Source: Prorocentrum cordatum
Taxonomy: Eukaryota; Sar; Dinophyceae; Prorocentrales; Prorocentraceae
Direction of reading: 5' to 3'
DNA: 64,000 nucleotides
Assembly: GCA_963575745.1 (NCBI GenBank)
Contig: CAUYUJ010017987.1
Location: forward strand, 60,001 to 124,000
Both the position numbers and the translations under genes were made by a program. How positions within the stretch are numbered: position 1 is the stretch's first letter; every line of letters begins with the position of its first letter. Shown here in pieces: positions 10,331 through 19,930 of this stretch. Below the pieces are notes generated by a model. It did no database searches, was not told where the DNA came from, and worked only from the letters and a program-made list of their open reading frames with translations.

Positions 10331-10599
10331 GCCCTCCGGGCGTCGGTGGTTTAGAAGCTTCCTCTTCCACTCCTCCTCCTTCCCCTTCGGGGAAGGGTTT
10401 ATCACTGTTCCCTGTTAATATACAACCCCTCCCCCAGGCGACTGGGAGCCAACCCGAGTCCATGAGGGCACCCCCCCAACCATCCCTTGTAAGCAACAAT
10501 ACAAACACACATTCTGCCTCCAAATTCGGAGCACGAGCAGCGCACCCGACGCGGCCTCCACCCACTATCCCTGTGAAAGAGCAATACAGAGTACACCTG

Positions 10600-10645
10600 G
10601 CGGCGGCGGCGGTTGCGGCGGCTGCGGCGGGGGCAGCGGATGCGG

Positions 10646-10677
<32 letters not shown>

Positions 10678-10760
10678 GCAGCGGCAGCGGCGGCGGCGGC
10701 GTCGGCGGCGACGGCGGCGCGGCAGCGGCGGCGGCGGGCGGCGGCAGCGGCGGCGGCTGA
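10600..10760. repeat. GGC/GCG trinucleotide array, unit 1
   Basis: About 160 bp of imperfect GGC repeats inside the first macro-unit. All frames are open as poly-Ala, poly-Gly or poly-Arg; none is a credible gene. Confidence 0.9.
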
Positions 10761-11759
10761 GGCGGATTGGCGCCCAGTATCTGCATATGCTGTGGGTCGG
10801 GTCAGGCTCGGGTGCTACGTGTTGGGAGGGCGGGTGGGAGTGAGCGAGACGGCTTGCGGGCGGGGGGGCGTCTTGACCTCTCCCCCTACCCCCTCCTCAT
10901 GGACCTGGACAAGGGGCTTCGCGAGGTGTCGGAGCGTCCAAAACGGGCTCGGCGAGGAAGCCACAATCACTGGTGTTACTGAAGTTTTGGCCCCATTTTG
11001 GCCTCCTGAGAGGGGGACCCTAATTAGTTTCCCCCCCCTGTGATCGATCTCACCCAAGATGGCCCAATGATGGCCCCCAAGGCTCCCAAGGGTGCCCCAA
11101 GAGGGCCCAAAGAGGTGGCCAGGTATTCTCAAGAGGCCCCCACGATGCCCCCAAGATGTTCCCAAGAGACCCCAAGAGGCCCCCAAGAGACCCCCCAGGG
11201 GCACCCAACACGTTCCAAGAGGCCTCGGCGAAAATGCCAAATCATTGGTTCTACTACGGTGTTAGCCACATGTTGGCCTCTTGGGGGGCACTGATGAAGA
11301 TGACTCCAAGAGCGCCTGGGAAAGCCCAAGATGACCTCCAAGATGGCTCAAAAGATCCTAAGACGTCTCATAATGGCTCCCACGATGCTCCAAAATGCCC
11401 CAAACACGTCCCAAGACGGCTCCAAGTGGCCAAGAAGCTTCCCCAAGATGCCCCGAAGATGCGAACAAACACATTAGGAAATCCGAGCAGCCCTCTGGGC
11501 GCCGGTGGTTTAAAGAGTTTCCTCTTACACCCCTCCTTCTTCCCCTTCGGGGAAGGGTTTATCACTGTTCCCTGTTAGTATACACCCCCTCCCCCAGGCG
11601 ACTGGGAGCCAACCAAGGTCAATGCAGGCACCACCCAACCATCCCTTGTAAACAGCCATACAAAACACACTCTGCCTCCAAATTCGGAGCATGCGCAGCG
11701 AACCCGATGCGGCCTCCCCCCACCATCCCTGTCAAAGAACAATACAACGTACACTTGGC

Positions 11760-11976
11760 CGCGGCGGCTGCTGCGGCGGCTGGGGGGGGGCAGCGGATGC
11801 TGCGGCTGCGGCGGTGGCGGTGGCGGTGGCGGCGGCGGCGGCGGCGGGGGCGGCGGCGGCGGCGGCGGCGTTGGCGGCGGCTGCGTCGGCGGTGGCGGCG
11901 GCGGCGGCAGCGGTGGCGGCAGCGGCTGCGGCGGCAGCGGCGGCTGCGATTCGGCAGCGGGGTGGCGGCGGCGGCG

Positions 11977-12008
<32 letters not shown>

Positions 12009-12030
12009 GCGGCGCGGCGGCGGCAGCGGA

Positions 12031-12063
<33 letters not shown>

Positions 12064-12108
12064 GCGGCGGGCGGCGGCGGCGGCGCAGGCGGCGGCGACG
12101 GCGGCGGA
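11760..12108. repeat. GGC/GCG trinucleotide array, unit 2
   Basis: About 350 bp, twice the length of the array in the first macro-unit, in the equivalent position between the CAATACAACGTACACTTGG and TGCATATGCTGCGGTTCGGG flanks. Confidence 0.9.
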
Positions 12109-13500
12109 TTCGCCCCCCAGTAGCTGGCCATCCACAGACGACTGCTGCATATGCTGCGGTTCGGGCCAGGTTCGGGTGCTACGTATGTGTTGGGAGGGCG
12201 GGTGGGAGTGAGCGAGACGGCTTGCGGGCGGGGAGGGAGTCTTGACCCTTCCCCCTACCCCCTCCCCACGGACCTGGACAAAGGGTTTCGCGAGGTGTCG
12301 GAGCGTCCAAAACGGCCTCGGCGAGGAAGCCACAATCACTAGTGTTACTAAGGTTTGGGCCCCATTTTGGCCTCCTGAGGGGGGGGCGGAGGGGCGAACT
12401 AGGGACTCCTCCTCCTGTGATCGATCTCACCCAAGATGGCCCAAAGATGGCCCCCAAGGCTCCAAGGGGGCCCCAAGAGGGCCCAAAGAGGTGGCCAGGA
12501 AGCCCCAAGAGGCCCCCAGGATGACTCCAAGAGGCTCCCAAGAGACCCCCAAGAGACCCCAAGAGACCCCCCAGAGGCACCCAAGATGCTCCAAGAGGCC
12601 TCGGCGATAATGCCAAATCATTCATGTCACCAAAAGGTTTTAGCCACATGTTGGCCTCTCGGGGGGGCACTGATTAAGATGACTCCAAGAGCGCCTGGGA
12701 GAGCCCAAGATGACCTCCAAGATGGCTCAAGATATCCTAAGACGTCTCATAATGGCTCCCACGATGCTCCAGGATGCCCCAAAAACGTTCCAAGACGGCT
12801 CCAAGTGGCGAAGAAGCTTCCCCAAGATGCCCCGAAGATGCGAACAAACACATTAGGAAATCCGAGCAGCCCTCTGGGCGCCGGTGGTTTAAGGAGTTTC
12901 CTCTTACACCCCTCCTTCTTCCCCTTCGGGGAAGGGTTTATCACTGTTCCCTGTTAATATACACCCCCTCCCCCAGGCGACTGGGAGCCAACCAGGGTCA
13001 ATGCAGGCACCACCCAACCATCCCTTGTAAACAACCATCCCTTGTGAGCGTCCAAAACGGGCTCGGCGAGGAAGCCACAATCACTGGTGTTACTGAAGTT
13101 TGGGCCCCATTTTGGCCTCCTGAGAGGGGGACCCAAATTAGCTTCCCCCCCTGTGATCGATCTCACCCAAGATGGCCCAATGATGGCCCCCAAGGCTCCC
13201 AAGGGTGCCCCAAGAGGGCCCAAAGAGGTGGCCAGGTATTCCCAAGAGGCCCCCAGGATGCCCCCAAGATGCTCCCAAGAGACCCCCAAGAGGCTCCCAA
13301 GAGACCCCCCAGGGGCACCCAAGACGCTCCAAGAGGCCTCGGCGATAATGCCAAATCATTGGTTCTACTACGGTGTTAGCCACATGTTGGCCTCTTGGGG
13401 GGCACTGATGAAGATGACTCCAAGAGCGCCTGGGAAAGCCCAAGATGACCTCCAAGATGGCTCAAGATATCCGAAGACGTCTCATAATGGCTCCAACGAT

Positions 13501-14063
13501 GCTACATTCCGCAAGACCGCTCCGAGACGGCCCCAAGTGGCCAAAGAGCTCCCCCAGGAGGCCCTGAAGAGGACCAAGCCTCAGGAACATCTATGTGTTT
13601 GGTTTTCTCGCTTCGCTTCCGATGGCCATCCGAGGCCTCAAGATGGCTCCAAGAGTGCCCAAGCGGGCTCCAAGAGAGACTCAAGAGAGCCCCAAGGCGG
13701 CCCCAAGAGCGCCTAAGAGCGCTCCAAGAGCGCCCCAAGAGCGCACCAAGAGGCGATGTGTTAGGCTCCCGAGGGGCAACGCTAACGAATGCTCGCTTCT
13801 TGTTTGAGTGATGTCCTCCAAGATGGCCCCAAGAGCGCTCCCAAGGCTCCCAAGAGCGCTGCAAGAGGGCCCCAAGTGGCGCCCAGTAGGCCCCAACAGG
13901 CGCCCAAGAGGCCTCCAAGATGCTCCCAAGAGGCCCCCAAGAGGCCCCAAGAAGCTCTCCAAGGCACCCAAGACGCTCGAAGAGGCCTCCACTGGGGGGT
14001 CCTTCCTCTGTGTGCTGCCCACTTCACTGATCGAGGCAATTCCCCTGGGCATCGTTTCTGGAT
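13501..14063. repeat. CAAGA/GGCC phased tract, continuation
   Basis: CCAAGAG and CCAAGATGG words at roughly 10-12 bp spacing continue beyond the macro-array. Two spacer blocks without the phase, at 13590-13630 and 13745-13805, include CTCGCTTCGCTTCCGATGGC. Confidence 0.75.
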
Positions 14064-14358
14064 GGGCTGGTGGGGTTACTTTTTTTTTACAGCCGCAGGC
14101 GGAAGCGCCGGCGGCGAGCAGTCACGGTCGGGCTGCGGCCGCGACTAAATTCCCGGGCGCGCGCGGGAGCCGCGGATCAGGCGGCGAGGGGGGCGGCAAC
14201 CCAGGGCGTCTGAGAGGCCAGGCGGCCGTGCAAGCCCAGGGAGTCTGAGGGGTCAGTCACCTGAGGCGGTCGTGCAAGCTGCAACCCAGGGAGTCTGAGG
14301 GTCAGTCGCCCAGGAGCAAGCCAGGCGCAGCCAAAATGGCGCGGGCTGGTGGGGTTAC
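14064..14358 (-). mobile_element. poly(A) retroposon family G, copy 1, with target duplication
   Basis: The insert (14080-14342) is flanked by an identical 16-bp direct repeat, GGGCTGGTGGGGTTAC, at 14064-14079 and 14343-14358. Read on the minus strand it ends in a 10-A tail preceded by CGGCTGT and starts GCGCCATTTTGGCTGCGCC. It has no coding capacity. It shares its 3' region (GCCGCAGGCG...GGCGGCGAG on the plus strand) with the copy at 38558. The tail and target duplication mark target-primed retroposition. Confidence 0.75.
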
Positions 14359-14594
14359 GCGAAGCGTCTAGAATTGCTCCGCCTCCGCATCCCGCCCTTC
14401 GCCTCCCCATTGTCCGTCCTTCAACTTCCTCCTGGGCATCACATCCCTCCCTCCCCCTTCTCCGTGTCCTCCTCCTCCAAAACCGCATCTCCTTCGCTGG
14501 TTGCATGTTTCTCTACATCGGCTCCACCACCACAACCACAAAAATCAATCCTCCTCCGCCTCATCACCATCAGCAGCAGCAGCCTTTCCATTCT

Positions 14595-14883
<289 letters not shown>

Positions 14884-15761
14884 AATGTCATCATGTTGCC
14901 GCATCCCTCTCTCCGCACATAGTGTTCAGGTGGCAACTCCTTCTCCTCCCCATCCTCTTCCCATCACCCTCATCAGCATCCTCCCCTCCATCGTCCAACT
15001 CTGCTCGTCATCGTCCTTCTACCCACACGCACTCTCCACTCATCCCACATGATCCCTCTCTCACACCGCTTCCTGTTCCGTCCTGCTCCTGCACTTTCTG
15101 CTGCTGCTCATCCATCCTACTCACCTCCTCCGCCCCCGCGTCCTCCTCATAATCAGCCCGATGTTGTGTTGTTTGGTCTCCTCACCCTCCTTTCTATCCC
15201 GTATCATCATGTTCATTACCCGAATCATGCTGCCCATCATCGGCCCCTCTCTTCCATGCTGCCTCGCCTTGCCCCTGCTCCTGCATCTTTCATTTTTCCC
15301 ACGCCCCTATGTTATTCCTCCCACGTTAGCCTCCCTCGTATGCGTCTTGCCAACGTCCTCGCAGCATCATGCTTGTGATCCCGCTGCAGCTGCTGCGTCT
15401 CATCCCCTGCACCTCTTTCGTCTTCATCTTTATTCCCCAGCATCCGCTTGATCATTCCCCTGCTCATGATGCGCCTCCTCCTCCTTCTCCTCCTCCTCCT
15501 CCTGAATGTCGTTCCCTCCCTTCCCGCCTGGTACTCCCCCCCAAATCTCATACATGTGGTGGTGTTGCTGATGCTCTTCCTCGTCCTCCTTCTTCCCCTC
15601 CTCCTCCTCCTTATCCTCCTCATCCTCCTCTGGGTCCTCCCTCATCTCGGTTCCTTCTCCTGTCTCCTCTCCCTCATTGTGCTCGTGGCCATTGATCTGA
15701 TTATTGCCCTCGTTCATCCTTCTCGTCCTCCTCTCTCCCCTCTTATCAGTTAAGGACGTTA
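14884..15761. repeat. pyrimidine-rich low-complexity DNA
   Basis: CTCCTC-rich sequence with scattered CAT words, densest at 15475-15640. No domain-bearing frame is seen; the extreme pyrimidine skew explains the open frames. Confidence 0.7.
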
Positions 15762-15933
15762 CGCCGCCAGAACATGTTCATATCCACTGCCGCGGGAACG
15801 CGTCCCACAGACTCGAAGCGGTGGATGTAGATATTTGCTCGCCAACGTGGGCGGGCGGATGTCCACATCCACCGCCCCTGGAGACACCAGGGCACGAATC
15901 CGAGACGGTGGATATGAACATATTCTGGTGGCG
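15762..15933. mobile_element. foldback element family L
   Basis: The left arm begins CGCCGCCAGAACATGTTCAT; the right arm in reverse complement begins CGCCACCAGAATATGTTCAT. The arms stay alignable for about 85 bp (both later contain GCGGTGGATGT) and almost meet at the centre. 172 bp in all and non-coding. One copy in this window. Confidence 0.8.
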
Positions 15934-16650
15934 AAGACGTGCGCACGTCCGAGTAGGGAGAGTTGGGACAACGGCAACTCCAAATCGTCCCTGGAGCCCT
16001 CCCAAGGTTCAAACGCACCAGCTGTCCGAGCTACGTCCGGCCGTGGCGACGAGGGGGCCCCCCGAAGGCCAACTACCGTTGTCTCAACTCGACCGCTGCT
16101 GACCACACCTGCTCCGAACAGTCCACGAGCTGGGTGCCACTTTCTGCCCCGGCTCTCAGGCGGGTCGGCATTGCTCTGGAAGACAGCGGGAATGTATCCT
16201 TCCCAGCAAGACCCGTGCCACACGCACCCTTAACAAGGAAGCGAAGCAAGCAAATCTGGCGCAAGGCTGACATTGCCCGCACGCGCGCCAGAGAAAAACA
16301 GGCACGAGTCATTTCGGAGGCAACTTCTGAAAGGTCTTCGAAAAACTGTTAGGGGTTAGCAAGCAGGATTCAGGGGGCCACTCAGCCGGGTTAGCCCGAT
16401 TCGCCGGCCCAACGGGCCAGAGGCGTGCTAAGATCTCTGGTGCGAATTTCAGCATGTCTCTAGTTCGCTCGAGCGTGGCGGCCCCTGGGAGTCCCCCGAC
16501 GACACGTGTGATAAAAAAACGATGCTCCGAAGAAGTGTGAAAACAAACAAATGTGATACTATGATCGACACACGTTCCCGGAAAGGAATTTAGAAATGTA
16601 AGGCATGGCAGCGTTTCAAAGACACCTGATTGGGCGACGGGCAAATGCAA
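15934..16650. other. gene-free stretch
   Basis: No gene, repeat or RNA motif was recognised. A 113-codon minus-strand frame (16309-16650) lacks identifiable domains, and its upstream end runs into the tandem repeat that follows. Confidence 0.4.
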
Positions 16651-17350
16651 TGCTGAATGTATCGATCTTGATGTACCGTGCCGAGGGCTGTGCTGTGCTG
16701 CGCCGTGCTGATTTGCGATGTGCCATGCCGCGATTGTGTTCTATAGTGTTGTGGATCGAGTCCTCCTTTGCATCCGAGTCCTGACCTACCTGGTCTGGAT
16801 CTTAAGCTCGAGCTGTCTGAACACAGAGTAACTGCCCCAGAGCTAAGTGACACGGGGACATGCGAAACGTCCCAAGGGAGTCGCCAGGCGACGTGCCAGG
16901 GAACATGCTATGGGGACGCACCGCGGGACGTGCCAAGGGGACGCGCTACGGAACGGGCCAATGAACGTGCCACGGCCACGGGACACGCCACGGAACGTGC
17001 CAAGAAACGTGCCAGGTTGTAATGCTGAGTGTATCGATCTTGATGTACCGTGCCGAGGGCTGTGCTGTGCTGCGCCATTCTGAAATGCGATGTGCCATGC
17101 CGCGATTGTGCTCTATTGTGGTGTGGATCGAGTCCTCCTTTGCATCCGAGTCCTGACCTAACTGATCTGGATCTTAAGCTCAAGCTGCCTGAGCACATAG
17201 TGGCTGCCCCAGAGCTAATTGACACGGGAGCATGCCAGGAGGACGCGCCGCGGAACGTCCCAAGGGACGCACCAGGCGACGTGCCAAGGGACGTGCCACG
17301 GGGACGCACCGCGGCACGTGCCAAGGGGACGCGCTACAGAACGTGCTGGG
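16651..17350. repeat. 372-bp tandem repeat, about two copies
   Basis: TGCTGARTGTATCGATCTTG begins at 16651 and 17023 (period 372). Each unit contains a nested minisatellite of GGGACGTGCCAAGG-like words (16890-17010 and 17230-17345). Confidence 0.93.
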
Positions 17351-17389
17351 GACAAGCGTTTCGTTCGAGACATCCTGCCCAAATCCTCA

Positions 17390-18104
17390 TGCTAGACACC
17401 CGCCTGGGCGACCTGGACACGTGAAAACAAGCGTTTCGTTTAACACATCCTCAACACATCCTCATGCTAGACATCCGCCTGGGCGAACTGGACACGTGAA
17501 AACAAGTGGTTCGCTCGAGACATCTTCAACACATCTTCATGGTGGCCGTCCGTTCCAGGCCCCCAGAAGGCCCCAGGAGGCGAATGTTAGATACCCCATA
17601 GGTGGCCTGGACACGTTGAAGCACCTAGCTCCGCCATGTCAAATACCCCTCCGGGGCGGCCTGGACACGTAAAACCACGTGGCTCTAATTCAGGACAATC
17701 ATGCTAGATGCCCATCCTGGGTGGCCTGGACACGTAAAAACACATGGGACCAGCTCTGGGCAACCATGTTAGATACACCCCTGGGCGGCCTAGACAAGTT
17801 AAAACATGTGGTCCTTGCTTGGGACAACCATGTTAAACATCCCCCTGGGTGGCCTGGGCACGTTAAAACACGAGGTCCTTGCTCGGGAGAACCTTGTTCG
17901 ATACCCCCCTGGGTGGCCTGGACACTTAAAAACACGTGGTTCCAGCTCTGGACAACGATGTTAGATACCCCCATGGGTGGCATGGACACGCAAAAACACG
18001 TGGTTCCAGCTCGGGACAACCATGTTAGATCTTCCCCATGGGTGGCCTGGACATGTAAAAACACATGGTTCCAGCTCGGGACAACCATGTTAGATACCCC
18101 CCAC
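17390..18104. repeat. 64-bp satellite, about ten units
   Basis: GGGTGGCCTGGACACGTAAA starts units at 17719, 17783, 17847, 17911, 17975 and 18040, giving periods of 64, 64, 64, 64 and 65. Earlier, more irregular units start at 17406, 17481, 17600 and 17654. Every unit carries a CATGTTAGATAC word. Confidence 0.95.
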
Positions 18105-18312
18105 TCGGAAACGTTAGGAACTCATGTATTTTCACGCTTGTCCCGCTCGGGGGCGTTAGGAACCCACATATTTTCACGCTAGTCCCGATCGGGGACGTTG
18201 GGAACCCGCGTATTTTCACGCTAGTCCCGCTCGGGGACGTTGGGAACCAACCTATTTTCTCAACTGTGCTGCTTGGTGGCGCTAAGAACCCACGTGTTTT
18301 CACGCTTTTCCT
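18105..18312. repeat. 42-bp satellite, five units
   Basis: It follows the 64-bp satellite directly. CGTTRGGAACCCAC...TATTTTCACGC recurs at 18112, 18154, 18196, 18238 and 18280, an exact 42-bp period. The final unit is the most diverged. Confidence 0.95.
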
Positions 18313-18600
18313 CGGCCCTACAGAAATCTGGCCCGGGGAACAGGTTTACATACTAAACGAGAACCCTGGGCCTACGCCCTCTCTGGAAAAAACGAACGAG
18401 ATAAACAAGTGTAATAAACAAACACCTGCATTTTGTCACACTTACCACACTTGTTCGGAGTCTTTTGTCACACTTGTACCCCTGCAAGCTCCCAGCAAGT
18501 CCCCGGCAAGGTCCTGGCAGGGTCGGGCCAGAGATGACGGCACTCCTGGTCGCGGCCTCGAGGGCCTCCCACGCGCCCCCCTGAGGCGCCAGGAGGGCGG
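18313..18600. other. short AT-richer segment
   Basis: It contains two TTTTGTCACACTT words (18433 and 18463) and no gene. Confidence 0.4.
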
Positions 18601-19160
18601 CCCGCCCGACGGCCTTGGGCCAAGAGCGTTGCAGGATGGCCCACGCTGGTCCCAAGACGGCCCAAGAAGTGCCCAAGACGCTCCAAGGGGGTCCAGGGGG
18701 GGTTCCAAGGGGACTTCGAGAGGCCCCGTAGGAGCAACAGTCGTTGATTTTGCCAGGATTCTCGGACGACTCTGGCGGTACCGCTGACCGCCCTGGACGG
18801 CCCCACGAAGCCCCAACATCGCTCCAAGACGGCCAAAAAAGCCTCCAAGGGGGCCCCCGAATGTCCCAAGATGGCCCCCAGACGGCCCCAGAGGCCTCCA
18901 AGACGGCCCCAGGATGGCCCCAAGAGGGGGCCCAGAGGGGAAACCCGACCAGACATTTCGAGCTCTCGGCCCCAAGAGGCGCCCTGGAAGCCCCCAGAGG
19001 CCCCGAAGAGGCTACAAGAGGCCCCCAAAGAAGCTCCCATGACTCCTAAAAGGCCCACAGGAAGCCTAGAGCGGCGCCCAACAAGCCCTCAAGAGGCCCA
19101 CCAGAGGCCTCAAAACTGCTCCGCAGAAACTCCCTCCGAAACGACTCCAAGAAGCATCCA
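18601..19160. repeat. CAAGA/GGCC phased tract
   Basis: Dense CCAAGACGGCCC and CCAAGAGGCCCC words at about one per helical turn, as at 11-14 kb and 24-26 kb. The 24290-24640 tract aligns with this one over several hundred bases, including the end block CATCCRTGAGRACTTTGACC. Confidence 0.8.
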
Positions 19161-19930
19161 TGAGAACTTTGACCCACAACCCATGTGCGTCTCGAAACTC
19201 TGCTGGAGCTCTCTTGAGCCACCTTGTCGCCCTGTGGGGCATTCGATCGACTCTCTTTGAAAGGGTGCGAGCCAGACTTCCAAAAAACTTCTCGAAAACC
19301 GTCCTGCCTGCCCTACCGTCTCCTGGGCACGAGCACACCAGCACGCAGCCACGCTGATGCGAGATTGGCCCGCGGAATGAGCGAAGCTCAACCCAGGACT
19401 AGTTACGCGGATTAGTCGGGATCGTGCCAGACTGGGCCGATTTTCGGCCGCGGATACAACAGCGCCGATGCTGAACATAACCTCACATGAGTTGCATCCT
19501 GAAGTCATGATGGCTTCGCAATTATTGGTGCGATCGACGGCCCCAACCACTGCTCAGTGCCGCGGACGGGTCGGCAACTCTTGCTCGGCGTGCCGCGGCG
19601 GCGGCCCCGGCAACACGCAGTGCCTGGCAGGCGGATGGCGTGCCGCTTCGCCGCGCGGGGCGGGAGGCTCGGGGCAAGCTCGGAGGGCTCACGCCGGAGC
19701 ACCCGGACGAGGCAGGCGTGCCGCCAGAGTGCCCGACCGTCTGCTGCCAGTCGGCGGCCGCGGTCCATCCGTGGGCATGTGTCCAGTGCCGTGGGCGTCA
19801 CTTCGTGCCAGGGCGGTCGACCACCGTGGGGGCGTGGACGTTGGACAGGGGGCCGGAGAGCGAGGTGGAAGGTTACGAGGTAGGGGTATGGACGGAAGGG
19901 TGGTGAGGAGCTGGTGCATCGGCCTGCTGA
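19161..19930. other. gene-free stretch downstream of the channel gene
   Basis: This is the 3' side of the minus-strand channel gene. No polyadenylation signal could be assigned; dinoflagellate genes usually lack a clear AATAAA. A plus-strand 170-codon frame at 19468 has no domain support. Confidence 0.4.

Larger units (their letters stand above)
10331..13500. repeat. triplicated macro-unit of 1.16-1.38 kb
   Basis: Three head-to-tail units start at 10331, 11490 and 12869 (GCCCTCYGGGCGYCGGTGGT, then CCCCTTCGGGGAAGGGTTTA and CTCCCCCAGGCGACTGGGAG). The first two units then hold a GGC array, a shared GGCCCCATTTTGGCCTCCTG block, a CAAGA/GGCC tract and an ACATGTTGGCCTCTYGGGGG block. The third lacks the GGC array: CCATCCCTTGT is joined directly to GAGCGTCCAAAACGGGCTCG near 13045. 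Confidence 0.9.

Noticed and set aside
10985-11010. CCATTTTGGCCTC in the macro-unit (also near 12362 and 13110) as spliced-leader relic
   Set aside because: Only the central 10 bases match, an extra C breaks the 3' part, and the block is just part of the macro-unit.
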